Positions 25,358-33,675 of a stretch of 64,000 bases of DNA are shown piece after piece (the first letter of the stretch is position 1; each line of letters opens with the position of its first letter). The position numbers were made by a program, and so were the translations under genes. Under the pieces are notes generated by a model. That model saw only the letters and a program-made list of their open reading frames with translations, had not been told where the DNA came from and did no database searches. Source of the DNA: Streptomyces sp. ISL-10 (GTDB lineage Bacteria; Actinomycetota; Actinomycetes; Streptomycetales; Streptomycetaceae); assembly GCF_018614575.1 (NCBI RefSeq), contig NZ_JAGGOJ010000011.1, forward strand, positions 682,001 to 746,000, in the 5' to 3' direction.

Positions 25358-26617
25358 TCACAGGGCCTGCGCCGCCGGCTTGACCATGCCGCGCACCGTA
25401 CGGGACTTCACGAAGTCGCCCATCGCGGTCATCTCCCACTCGCCGGAGAACTGCTTGATCAGCTTGGCCATCATCACGCCCGTCTGCGGCTCGGCGCCGG
25501 TGAGGTCGAAGCGGACCAGCTCCTCGCCGGTGGCGGCGTCCAACAAGCGGCAGTACGCCTTGGCGACTTCGGTGAACTTCTGCCCGGAGAAGGAGTTCAC
25601 CGTGAAGACCAGGCCCGTCGCGTCGGCGGGCAGCCGGCCGAGGTCGACGACGATCACCTCGTCGTCGCCCGCGCCCTCGCCGGTCAGGTTGTCACCGGAG
25701 TGCTTGATCGCGCCGCCGAGGATGGAGAGCTTGCCGAAGTAGCAGCTGTCCAGGTGGTTGCGGCTGGGTCCGTAGGCGATGACCGAGGCGTCGAGGTCGA
25801 TGTCCTTGCTGCGGAACGCGGGCTCCCACCCGAGGCCCATCTTGACCTGCGAGAGCAGCGGACGGCCGCCCTTGACCAGAGAGACGGTCTGGTTCTTCTG
25901 CAGGCTGACGCGGCCCTTGTCCAGGTTGATCTTCCCGGTCGAGGCGGCGGCGGGGGCCGGCGGAGCCGCCGGGGGCGGCGGCGCGGCGGCGGCGATCCGC
26001 GGGTCGGCGGCCGCGGGGGCGGCTGCAGGCGCCGGCGGAGCTGCGGGGGAGGGGGCCGGCGGCGCGGCGACGGGGACAGGGGCCTGCGGCGCGGCGACGG
26101 GGGCGGCCGCAGGCTCCTCGTCGACCGAGACGCCGAAGTCGGTGGCGATGCCCGCAAGCCCGTTCGCGTAGCCCTGGCCGACCGCACGGGCCTTCCAGAC
26201 GCCGCCCCGGAGATAGATCTCGACGACCACCAGCGCGGTCTCGGCGCCCAGCTGCGGCGGGGTGAAGGTGGCGATCGCGCTGCCGTCGTCGGCATTGCGG
26301 ATGGTCGCGGTCGGTTCGATGCCCTGGAAGGACTGCCCTGCCGCGTCCGGGCTCGCCGTCACCACGATCTTCTCGATGCCGGCGGGGACGGACGCGGTGT
26401 CCACGACGATCGCGTCCGGAGCGGTGCCGCCGCCGGAGCGGTAGGTGACGCCGGGGCCCTGCGGCTGGTTGTAGAAGATGAAGTCGTCGTCGGAGCGCAC
26501 CTTGCCGTCGGCGGTGAGCAGCAGGCCCGATACGTCGAGCCGCACCGGGGCGGCGACGTCCACCGCCACACGGGCGACGGCCAGGGGGATGTTCGAACCG
26601 GGGGTCATAGCTGTCAT
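25358..26617 (-). CDS. Tandem TerD-domain stress protein
   Basis: 419 residues (ATG 26617; a second ATG at 26608). Two TerD domains flank a linker. Domain 1 (about 1-168) has LDVSGLLLTADGKVRSDDDFIFYNQP and the calcium-type acidic residues of the fold. The linker (about 170-240) is almost all Pro and Ala. Domain 2 (about 245-419) has VSLVKGGRPLLSQVKMGLGWEP, DLDASVIAYG and GAGDDEVIVVDLGRLPADATGLVFTVN. TerD proteins belong to tellurite and stress-response systems that bind calcium and act near membranes. No other ter gene is nearby. It converges on the TROVE gene. Confidence 0.94.
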   Translation of the reverse strand: MTAMTPGSNIPLAVARVAVDVAAPVRLDVSGLLLTADGKVRSDDDFIFYNQPQGPGVTYRSGGGTAPDAIVVDTASVPAGIEKIVVTASPDAAGQSFQGIEPTATIRNADDGSAIATFTPPQLGAETALVVVEIYLRGGVWKARAVGQGYANGLAGIATDFGVSVDEEPAAAPVAAPQAPVPVAAPPAPSPAAPPAPAAAPAAADPRIAAAAPPPPAAPPAPAAASTGKINLDKGRVSLQKNQTVSLVKGGRPLLSQVKMGLGWEPAFRSKDIDLDASVIAYGPSRNHLDSCYFGKLSILGGAIKHSGDNLTGEGAGDDEVIVVDLGRLPADATGLVFTVNSFSGQKFTEVAKAYCRLLDAATGEELVRFDLTGAEPQTGVMMAKLIKQFSGEWEMTAMGDFVKSRTVRGMVKPAAQAL

Positions 26618-26662
26618 GCCAGAGGTAACGAGCGAAGCCGCTTTACCGTTCCCTTACCCTCG

Positions 26663-26881
26663 TCACCTGTTGCGCGGATGGTTGCGCGCGGCGCGTTCGT
26701 TGCCGTACGTGTACGCCCCCGTCCAGCGCGCCATCACCAGCTGGGCGTCTCCGGACTCCACCTCGGTGAGGAACTTCCTCGCGCGTGAGCCGCGCAGCGT
26801 GGCTGCCGCGCGTCCCCGGTGGGTGATGACGACGGTGCCGTCACCGTGCTGTGCGCAGGTGAATCCGGAAGGTGTGGCCAT
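26663..26881 (-). CDS. Small conserved-looking protein, 72 residues
   Basis: ATG 26881 opens MATPSGFTCAQHGDGTVVITHRGRAAATLRGSRARKFL, and the product ends RAARNHPRNR. It reads as a compact beta-beta-alpha soluble protein with basic ends. An ATG at 26890 would add three residues. A decayed gene's frame overlaps it on the same strand, but codon use is better in this frame. Small proteins of this type occur widely in Streptomyces; function unknown. Confidence 0.7.
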   Translation of the reverse strand: MATPSGFTCAQHGDGTVVITHRGRAAATLRGSRARKFLTEVESGDAQLVMARWTGAYTYGNERAARNHPRNR

Positions 26882-26936
26882 GTCCGGCATCCTGGCGCAT
26901 CGGCGTCCGCGGGGCGATGGATTTCGGGGCGGCGGC

Positions 26937-27684
26937 TCAGTGGGGCCACATCGGCGGACGGGTGGTGAAGTGGCCGCCAGGTGGTGTGCTCGGGGTGGTC
27001 CGGGTCGAGTTCGCCGTGCTCGGCGAGGAGTTTCGGCGCGTACCGCTCCGAGTCGTCCTGCGGCGCGTATCCCAGCGCCCGGGCGGTCGACAGGTCCCAC
27101 CACCGGCGGGTGCTCGCGGAGGAGCCGTAGACGATCGTGTGGCTGACGTTCTCGGCGGTGAGCGCGGCGTGGAAGAGGCGGGCGCCGTCGCCGGGGCTCA
27201 ACCACACCGACAGCATCCGTACGGAGGTCGGCTCCGCGAAGCAGGAGCCGATGCGCACGGAGACGGTCTCCAGGCCGTGCAGATCCCAGTGGAGCTGGGC
27301 GAGGTCCTCGCCGAAGCACTTGGACAGCCCGTAGTAGGTGTCGGGGCGGTGGCGGGTCTCGACGGGGATCAGCGCCTCCACGGGTACGGGGGCGTCCTGG
27401 AGGGGGCGGGGGACGAAGCCGGCGGCGTGGTTGCTGGAGGCGAAGACCACCCGGCCCACGCCCTCCTCGCGGGCGGCCTCGTACAGGTTGTAGGTGCCCT
27501 GGATGTTGGCCGCCGGCAGCTTGTCGAACGAGGACTCCAGGGAGATGCCCGCCAGGTGGATGATCACGTCGACCTCGCGTACCGCCTCCCGCAGCGCGTC
27601 GGTGTCCGCGAGATCGGCCGTGACGGCGTCCGGCTCCCCCGCGACGGGCACGGCGTCGAGGAGGCGGAGGCCGTAGCCACAACT
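26937..27684 (-). pseudogene. Uronate dehydrogenase-like SDR, truncated and frameshifted
   Basis: The central frame (27651 downward) is close to uronate dehydrogenase, the NAD enzyme that oxidises galacturonate/glucuronate: VIIHLAGISLESSFDKL, VVFASSNHAAGF, RPDTYYGLSKCFGED, ETVSVRIGSCF, HTIVYGSSASTRRWWD, LGYAPQDDSERY. Two lesions are visible. First, upstream codons keep only GYGLRLLD before a stop; the Rossmann TGAAGGIG start and about 25 codons are missing. Second, near 26980 the frame shifts by +1 or -2: the expected family end GGHFTTRPPMWPH plus stop (26937) is present but in another frame. It cannot make a normal enzyme. Confidence 0.82.
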
Positions 27685-27710
27685 CTCGTGACAACCCTTC
27701 GCAGAACAGG

Positions 27711-27727
27711 TGTAACACTGTTATAAC
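27711..27727. promoter_or_regulatory. Overlapping dyads TAACA-C-TGTTA and GTTATAAC
   Basis: TAACACTGTTA (27713-27723) is a perfect palindrome around one base, and GTTATAAC (27720-27727) overlaps it. They lie between the decayed dehydrogenase and the permease start at 27795. The core AACACTGTT is shared with the IclR-type operator at 33613. TATAAC could also be the permease -10. Confidence 0.5.
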
Positions 27728-27794
27728 CTGAAGCGCCCTTGCGCCCGGCACAATCCAGCTGCCTGCCGACCGGATCACGCCTTCGAGGAGCGCC

Positions 27795-29201
27795 ATGTCA
27801 GCAAAGGTCGACCGATACTTCCAGATCAGCGCCCGGGGTTCGACCTTCGCGCGGGAGACACGGGGCGGCTTCGCCACGTTCTTCACGATGGCCTACATCC
27901 TCGTGCTCAACCCGATCATCCTCGGCGGTACCGCCGACAAGTTCGGCGCCGAGCTCTCCGGGCCCCAACTCGTCACCGCCACGGCCCTCGTGGCCGCCGT
28001 GATGACCGCGATCATGGGCCTGGGCGGCAATCTGCCGCTCGCCATCGCCGCCGGTCTCGGCCTCAACGCCGTCGTCGCCTTCCAGATCGCGCCGCTGATG
28101 AGCTGGCCCGACGCCATGGGCCTCATCGTCATCGAAGGCGTCCTGATCTGTCTGCTGGTCGTCACCGGGCTGCGGGAAGCCGTCATGCACGCCATCCCGC
28201 AGTCGCTCAAGCAGGCCATCAGCGTGGGCATCGGCATGTTCATCGCGTTCATCGGCTTCATCGACGCCGGGTTCGCGACCCGTATCCCCGGCGACACCGG
28301 CTCCGTCCCCGTACAGCTCGGCGCGAGCGGTCAGCTCTCCGGCTGGCCGGTCCTCGTCTTCTGCCTGGGCGTGCTGCTGACCATCGCGCTGATGGCGCGC
28401 AGGGTGCGCGGCGCGATCCTCATATCGATCGTCGTCATGACCGTGATCGCCGTCGTCATCAACGAGAACGCCACGATCGACCCGCTCGCCTGGGGACTGA
28501 CCGTGCCGACCGTGCCCGAGGACATCGTCGCCGCACCCGACTTCGGACTCATCGGCTCCTTCAGCCTGTTCGGCGCCTTCGAGCAGGTCGGTGTCGTCAC
28601 CATCGTCCTGCTGGTGTTCACGCTGATCCTGAGCGACTTCTTCGACACGATGGGCACGGTCGTCGGCATCTCCAGCGAGGCCGGACTCCTCGACGAGAAC
28701 GGCAAGGTGCCGAACCTCGGCCGGGTCCTGCTGATCGACGGCGCCGCCGCCGCGGTCGGCGGTGCGGCCTCCGCCTCCTCCAACACCTCCTACATCGAGT
28801 CCGCGGCCGGCGTCGGCGAGGGCGCCCGCACCGGCTTCGCCTCACTCGTCACCGGCGCGCTGTTCGGCGTCGCCCTCTTCCTCACCCCGCTCGCCACGGT
28901 CGTCCCCGCCCAGGCCGCCGCCCCCGCACTGGTCGCCGTCGGCTTCCTGCTGATGGCGCAGGTGCGGCACATCGCCTGGGAGAAGTACGAAGTCGCCATC
29001 CCGGCCTTCCTCACCATCGCCGCCATGCCCTTCACCTACTCCATCACCAATGGCATCGGCGCCGGCTTCATCGCCTACGTCGTCATCAAGGCCGTGGTGG
29101 GCAAGGCGCGCGAGGTGCACTGGCTGCTGTGGGGGACGGCGGCCCTGTTCGTCGTGTACTTCGCCATCGACCCCGTCGAGCAACTGCTGGGCGTCAGCTG
29201 A
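27795..29201 (+). CDS. NCS2 family purine permease (AzgA-like)
   Basis: 468 residues, with GAGGAG 6 bases before ATG 27795. A 12-14 segment membrane protein that should import a purine base such as hypoxanthine, guanine or adenine with protons. Family signatures of the AzgA branch are present: RYFQISARGSTFARETRGGFATFFTMAYILVLNP, GLGLNAVVAF, the conserved SDFFDTMGTVVGI motif and SASSNTSYIESAAGVGEGARTG. The neighbourhood does not narrow the substrate. Confidence 0.92.
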   Translation: MSAKVDRYFQISARGSTFARETRGGFATFFTMAYILVLNPIILGGTADKFGAELSGPQLVTATALVAAVMTAIMGLGGNLPLAIAAGLGLNAVVAFQIAPLMSWPDAMGLIVIEGVLICLLVVTGLREAVMHAIPQSLKQAISVGIGMFIAFIGFIDAGFATRIPGDTGSVPVQLGASGQLSGWPVLVFCLGVLLTIALMARRVRGAILISIVVMTVIAVVINENATIDPLAWGLTVPTVPEDIVAAPDFGLIGSFSLFGAFEQVGVVTIVLLVFTLILSDFFDTMGTVVGISSEAGLLDENGKVPNLGRVLLIDGAAAAVGGAASASSNTSYIESAAGVGEGARTGFASLVTGALFGVALFLTPLATVVPAQAAAPALVAVGFLLMAQVRHIAWEKYEVAIPAFLTIAAMPFTYSITNGIGAGFIAYVVIKAVVGKAREVHWLLWGTAALFVVYFAIDPVEQLLGVS

Positions 29202-29271
29202 CGTTCTGCGGCCGAGGGTCCCCGCCTGGTCGCGGGGTACGGCACGCGTCACACTTCGCGAGCCGGCGGGA

Positions 29272-29578
29272 CTATGCCTTTCCCAGCGCCGCCTCCATCA
29301 GCTTCTGCGCGACCGGTGCCGGCAGGCCGTTGCCGCTGACCTCCGAACGCTCCGCGCCCGAGTCCTCGATCACCACGGCGACCGCGACCTCCTTGCCCGT
29401 GTACGGGGTCTTGCTGTTGTTCTCGCCGTGCTGGGCGGTGCCCGTCTTTCCGCCGGCCTCGGCACCCGCGATCGAGGCGTTCGAGCCCGTGCCGTCCTCG
29501 ACGACCGTCACCATCGCGCTGCGCAGCTGCTCCGCGGTGCCGGCGGACACGATCCGGACTTCCTCATGAACACCGGTG
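29272..29578 (-). pseudogene. Penicillin-binding protein C-terminal remnant
   Basis: The frame VSAGTAEQLRSAMVTVVEDGTGSNASIAGAEAGGKTGTAQHGENNSKTPY...EVAVAVVIEDSGAERSEVSGNG is the end of a class B transpeptidase, including the KTG box (GKTGTAQ). In-frame codons continue upstream to about 29578 (TGVHEEVRI). The SxxK and SxN boxes are absent, so there is no active site. After KTPY the usual WFT-containing block is also missing, an internal deletion. An ORF start exists at 29550 but a working product is not expected. Confidence 0.82.
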
Positions 29579-29605
29579 GCGGGGGACAGGCTGTCCGGCG
29601 GCCCC

Positions 29606-30262
29606 TCAGCGAGGGGAGATGAAGCCCGATTCGTACGCCGCGATCACCGCCTGGGTCCGGTCCCGCACGCCCGTCTTCGCGAGAACCGAGGCCACATGCG
29701 TCTTCACCGTGGCCGGGCCCACACCCATGCGCCCAGCGATCTCCGCGTTGGTCAGGCCCGTGGCCATCAGCCGCAACACCTCCGCCTCCCGCTCCGTCAG
29801 CCGCCCCGCCCAGGCCGGCAGCGCCGCGGGCCGGTGGCGGCCGTACTCGGCGGCCAGTGATCGCACCGCCGCCGGGAAGAGCAGCGAATCACTGCGCGCG
29901 ACCAGCCGTACCGCCTGCACCAGCTCCTCGGCGGCGGCACGCTTGAGCAGGAAACCGGCCGCGCCGGCACGGAGCGCGTCGTACACGTACGAGTCGTTCT
30001 CGAACGTCGTCACCACCACGATCCGCGGCGGCACCTCCATCGTGCCGAGGATCTGCTCGGTGGCCCGGATGCCGTCGATCTCCGGCATCCGCACATCCAT
30101 CAGGACCACGTCCGGCCGCAGCTCGCGCACCACCGACACCGCCTCGGTGCCGGTCGCGGCCTCGCCCACCACCTCCAGGTCGGGCTCGGCGTCGAGGATG
30201 ACGCGCAACGCCGTGCGGACCATCCGCTCGTCGTCGGCGAGGGCGACCCGGACCGCGCTCAT
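29606..30262 (-). CDS. NarL/LuxR-family response regulator
   Basis: 218 residues from ATG 30262, overlapping the kinase stop by ATGA. The receiver domain has the acidic pair Asp10-Asp11, phospho-acceptor Asp56 (VLMDVRMPEIDG), the TTFEND switch Thr and the conserved Lys in GFLLKRA. A linker leads to a LuxR HTH (LTEREAEVLRLMATGLTNAEIAGRMGVGPATVKTHVASVLAKTG). It is the DNA-binding output partner of the adjoining kinase. Its targets may include the membrane protein gene upstream. Confidence 0.95.
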   Translation of the reverse strand: MSAVRVALADDERMVRTALRVILDAEPDLEVVGEAATGTEAVSVVRELRPDVVLMDVRMPEIDGIRATEQILGTMEVPPRIVVVTTFENDSYVYDALRAGAAGFLLKRAAAEELVQAVRLVARSDSLLFPAAVRSLAAEYGRHRPAALPAWAGRLTEREAEVLRLMATGLTNAEIAGRMGVGPATVKTHVASVLAKTGVRDRTQAVIAAYESGFISPR

Positions 30263-31626
30263 CGGCCGCCTCCCAGCGGCAGCAGGGCCGACAGCCGCCA
30301 CACCGCGTCCTGCGGCCCGGCGGCCGCCCGGCCGCCGAGGAGCGCGGCGCGCTCGGTGATGCCGCGCAGGCCGCGGCCGCCGCCCGGGCGGACCACCGGA
30401 GCCTGGTCGGGCAGGGGATTCTCCATCGTGATCTCCAACTCCTCGCCGCGTACGGCGATCCACAGGGACACCGGGACCGCCCCGGCATGGCGCAGGGCGT
30501 TGCTCAGCCCCTCCTGGACGATGCGGTACGCCTCGCGGGAGACATACGCGGGGACCGAGGCCGGATCGCCCTCGGTGCGCAGGGCCACCCGTACCCCGCT
30601 GCGGGACAGCAGACCGTCCAGGGTGTCCAGCGTCGGACCGGCGGCCCGGTCGGCCCCCTCGCCGTCCTGCCGCAACAGGCCGAGGACCGCGTCGAGTTCG
30701 CCGACGGTACGCCGCGTCGTCTCCTCGATCGCGGCCAGCGCCTCCCGTACGAACTCCACGTCGCTGTCCAGCACCCGGCGGGCGGCGCCCGCCTGCAGGG
30801 TGACGGCGCTGAGCGCGTGGCCGACCGAGTCGTGCAATTCGCGGGCGAGGCGGTTGCGTTCGCCCAGCTCGGCAGCCCGCTGCTCGGCCGCGGCGAGACG
30901 GTCGGCTGGCGTCGGTCCGAGCAGCACCGGTGCGTGGCGGGCCAGCAGTGCCCCGGCCGCCGCCGAGAACGCGGCGAGCGCGAGAAGCATGCCGATCCCG
31001 GTGATCGGCAGCAGCAGGACCTGATCGAACGGGCGCATCGACCACGGCACATGAAGGAAGTCCTGCACCGAGCGGCTCAGCGGCGCGACGATCAGCGTGA
31101 CCGCGAACGGCGGCAGGGCGAGCGACGCACCGCTGACCAGTGCGCCGACGCCCGCGTGCAGGGTGAACCAGGCCGAAGTGCGCAGGCGCGCGGCCCTGCT
31201 GTGCGCGGGTTCGTCCGCGAACAGCTCCGCGGGCACCCCGGTCAGTGCCCGGGTTATGCCCACCGACAGCGGTCTGGCCAGCGGCAGCAGCCCGACGATC
31301 GCGGCGAGCGGCAGGGCGACGGCGTACGCGCCGAACTGCACGACGAGCGAGGTCGCGAACGTTTTCCCCGTGTCGGTCAGCGGACCGACCACGACCGTCC
31401 CCACGAGCCAGAACGGCATCAACAGCGCGCCGCCGAGCACCAGATGGACCCAGCGGAGCCGTGCCTGCAGTCCGAACAGCGCCCGCGCCGCGACGCGCAC
31501 CCTCCCGCCGGAGCCGCCCTTTCCGCCGGTGGTCCTCGCGCCGGGGTCCCTTCGGCCTGCGGTCCTCCCGCCGGAGGCCCTCGCGCCGGTGGTCGTACCG
31601 CGGCGCGCCGCGCGCGGGTCGCTCAC
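30259..31626 (-). CDS. Membrane sensor histidine kinase, HisKA_3 type
   Basis: 455 residues. A basic Gly/Arg/Thr-rich head (about 1-45) precedes four or five membrane segments (about 55-225), then the HisKA_3 dimerisation helix ELGERNRLARELHDSVGHALSAVTLQAG with the phospho-acceptor His in ELHDSVGH, and an HATPase_c domain with EGLSNALRHAGA and GGGRGLRGITERAALLGG. The signal is unknown because the sensor is mostly membrane. It overlaps its regulator gene and the preceding membrane gene by 4 bases each, so the three genes form one coupled operon. Confidence 0.94.
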   Translation of the reverse strand: MSDPRAARRGTTTGARASGGRTAGRRDPGARTTGGKGGSGGRVRVAARALFGLQARLRWVHLVLGGALLMPFWLVGTVVVGPLTDTGKTFATSLVVQFGAYAVALPLAAIVGLLPLARPLSVGITRALTGVPAELFADEPAHSRAARLRTSAWFTLHAGVGALVSGASLALPPFAVTLIVAPLSRSVQDFLHVPWSMRPFDQVLLLPITGIGMLLALAAFSAAAGALLARHAPVLLGPTPADRLAAAEQRAAELGERNRLARELHDSVGHALSAVTLQAGAARRVLDSDVEFVREALAAIEETTRRTVGELDAVLGLLRQDGEGADRAAGPTLDTLDGLLSRSGVRVALRTEGDPASVPAYVSREAYRIVQEGLSNALRHAGAVPVSLWIAVRGEELEITMENPLPDQAPVVRPGGGRGLRGITERAALLGGRAAAGPQDAVWRLSALLPLGGGR

Positions 31627-32612
31627 GCGCCGCGCCTGCGCAGCAGTACGGCGACGGCGGCGCTCAGCAGCAGGCCGGAGATCATTTCCCCAGCGTAGGT
31701 CAGCGTCAGCAGCGTTGTGGGCTGCTCGGCGTCATGGGCCGGGGGCATCGCGGCGGTCATGGTCAGCCAGCCGCCCCAGGCGCCGAGCGCGCTCGCTCCG
31801 ACCCACGCCATGCCAAGCGGCAGTTTTACCGAGAGGGCGGGGCCGAGGCGGAAGGCCAGCAGCAGCGTTCCGGCGACGGCGAGGGCCACGAAGCCGACGC
31901 GCACGCCCTCCAGGACGTAGAAGTCGGTCGTGCGCTCCAGCACCCGGGCGGCGGGCAGTGCCGCGGTCGATCCGGCCGCCCACATCAGATGCATGACGCC
32001 GGGGAACACCGCGAGGAGCGCACCGGCCACGGCCAGGGCGCGCACCGGCCGGCCCGTCACGGCGGAGGGCAGGTCCCACACCTGTCCCCGCCACAGGTGA
32101 CTCCAGCGGTCCCTGGCGTACAGCAGGAAGAGCACGCCGAGGGCAAGGCCCTGAAGGAGGAAGCCGCTGTAGACGACGTCGAACACCCAGCCGTCCAGGA
32201 ACGGTTCGCCCGTCGTGTCCTGCGTCGTGGTGCCGCCCGCGGCGGAGGCCGCCAACTGCACCGGGAAGCCGACCATGATCGGTGCGAGCAGCCCGGTCGC
32301 GCCCCAGATCGGCACGCCGAGCAGCCGGCCGCGCACGCGCATGCCCCACGGCTGCGTGAGCAGCAGGGCGAGGACGACGACGGCCGCGTCCATCAGCACG
32401 GTGACGCTGTTGACGACGGCTATCAGGGCGCGGTGGTCCAGCAGCACGCTGCCCTCGGGGATGCCGATACGGCTGCCGGCGATCCAGGCGATCTTCAGTG
32501 CCAGGTACGGCAGGCAGGCGGCGATCGCGACCGCGCGCAGAGCGGACCGCAGCGGGCGGCGCCGCAGGGTAAGGAGTGTGCCGGCGTCCGCCGGGAGCGA
32601 GGTCGGTGTCAT
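31623..32612 (-). CDS. Polytopic membrane protein of the two-component operon
   Basis: 329 residues from ATG 32612; AGGAG lies 10 bases upstream. A GTG at 32621 is too close to that site. About eight hydrophobic segments are seen, e.g. LIAVVNSVTVLMDAAVVVLALLLTQPWGMRVRGRLLGVPIWGATGLLAPI and the final YAGEMISGLLLSAAVAVLLRRRGA. No transporter motif is recognised. Its stop overlaps the kinase start by ATGA, suggesting it is an accessory sensor or the process the kinase watches. Confidence 0.85.
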   Translation of the reverse strand: MTPTSLPADAGTLLTLRRRPLRSALRAVAIAACLPYLALKIAWIAGSRIGIPEGSVLLDHRALIAVVNSVTVLMDAAVVVLALLLTQPWGMRVRGRLLGVPIWGATGLLAPIMVGFPVQLAASAAGGTTTQDTTGEPFLDGWVFDVVYSGFLLQGLALGVLFLLYARDRWSHLWRGQVWDLPSAVTGRPVRALAVAGALLAVFPGVMHLMWAAGSTAALPAARVLERTTDFYVLEGVRVGFVALAVAGTLLLAFRLGPALSVKLPLGMAWVGASALGAWGGWLTMTAAMPPAHDAEQPTTLLTLTYAGEMISGLLLSAAVAVLLRRRGA

Positions 32613-32738
32613 GCCGTCCACACTCCTCGCCGCGGAGCCGGGACACCTCCTGCGTGGCGACGATCTCCCTCCGCCGTGAGGCTGAGACGCGCATACGCCT
32701 CCGGGTCGCCGCGCGGCCCGGGTTCGGAGTCTTCCGGT

Positions 32739-33509
32739 TCAGAGCCTTCGCGTTGCGAGCGTGAGGCGGTCACGCGCGTCGAACAGGGCATCCTTGATCA
32801 TCTGCTCGTGCGCGGGGGTGAGCCTGGCCACCGGTACCGAGCAGCTGATCGCGTCACGGGCCGGGGTGCGGTAGGGGATGGCGATGCCGAAGCAGCGCAG
32901 CCCGAGGGTGTTCTCCTCGCGGTCGACGGCGTAACCCTGCTCGCGGATGACGTGCAGCTCCTCGATGAGCTTCTCGCGGTCGGTGATCGTGTGCTCGGTC
33001 AGCGGCGCCAGCGTCTCGGGGAGCATCTTGCGCACCTGCTCGTCGCTGTGGGTGGCGAGCAGGGCCTTGCCGAGCGAGGTGGAGTGGGCGGGCAGCCGGC
33101 GGCCGACGCGGGTGAAGGGGCGCAGATAGTGCTGCGACTGCCGGGTGGCGAGGTACACCACGTTGGTGCCGTCGAGGCGGGCGAGGTGGATGGTCTCCGT
33201 GGTGTCGTCGGAGAGCCGGTCCAGGGTGGGCCGGGCCGCCGCGACGACCTCGTCCCCGTCGATGTAGGAGGTGCCCACCAGCAGGGCGCGCACGCCGATG
33301 CCGTAGCGGGTGCCGGTGGCGTCGGTCTCGACCCAGCCGAGCTCGACGAGCGTGCGCAGCAGCATGTAGAGGCTGGACTTGGGGTACCCGACGGCCTCCT
33401 GGACGGTGGCGAGCGAGTGCATGCCCGGGCGCCCGGCGAAGTACTCGAGCAACTCGACCGTCCGCACCGCGGACTTGACCTGCGCTCCACCGGAATCGAT
33501 TGCTGACAT
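32739..33509 (-). CDS. IclR-family transcription regulator
   Basis: 256 residues from ATG 33509. The winged HTH is at 8-70 (SAVRTVELLEYFAGRPGMHSLATVQEAVGYPKSSLYMLLRTLVELGWVE), and the IclR effector domain follows (TIHLARLDGTNVVYLATRQS, LPAHSTSLGKALLA, GYAVDREENTLGLRCFGIAIPY). It is divergent from an alpha-ketoglutaric-semialdehyde-dehydrogenase-like gene. The shared gap holds GAACA/TGTTC half-sites, so it is probably the local regulator of sugar-acid breakdown. Effector unknown, possibly a keto-deoxy sugar acid. Confidence 0.93.
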   Translation of the reverse strand: MSAIDSGGAQVKSAVRTVELLEYFAGRPGMHSLATVQEAVGYPKSSLYMLLRTLVELGWVETDATGTRYGIGVRALLVGTSYIDGDEVVAAARPTLDRLSDDTTETIHLARLDGTNVVYLATRQSQHYLRPFTRVGRRLPAHSTSLGKALLATHSDEQVRKMLPETLAPLTEHTITDREKLIEELHVIREQGYAVDREENTLGLRCFGIAIPYRTPARDAISCSVPVARLTPAHEQMIKDALFDARDRLTLATRRL

Positions 33510-33612
33510 CGCTGTTCGCCCCTCTCGACCGCACGGGCGCCCGTCCTGACCGCCGAATGCCTTGACCCCGCGCAACGCCCGGAAATAGAGTCCCCGGCAT
33601 ATTCATCACCAG

Positions 33613-33636
33613 GAACACTGTTCAGAATACCGAACA
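33613..33636. promoter_or_regulatory. Three-half-site operator between IclR and aldehyde dehydrogenase genes
   Basis: GAACA (33613-33617), TGTTC (33619-33623) and GAACA (33632-33636) give two overlapping inverted repeats: GAACA-C-TGTTC, and TGTTC-N8-GAACA. They lie about 104 bases upstream of the regulator and 40 bases upstream of the dehydrogenase start. The layout fits IclR operators with spaced half-sites. Confidence 0.65.
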
Positions 33637-33675
33637 AGACCGGGTGGATGACAGAGAGCCGGGAAGGAATACACG

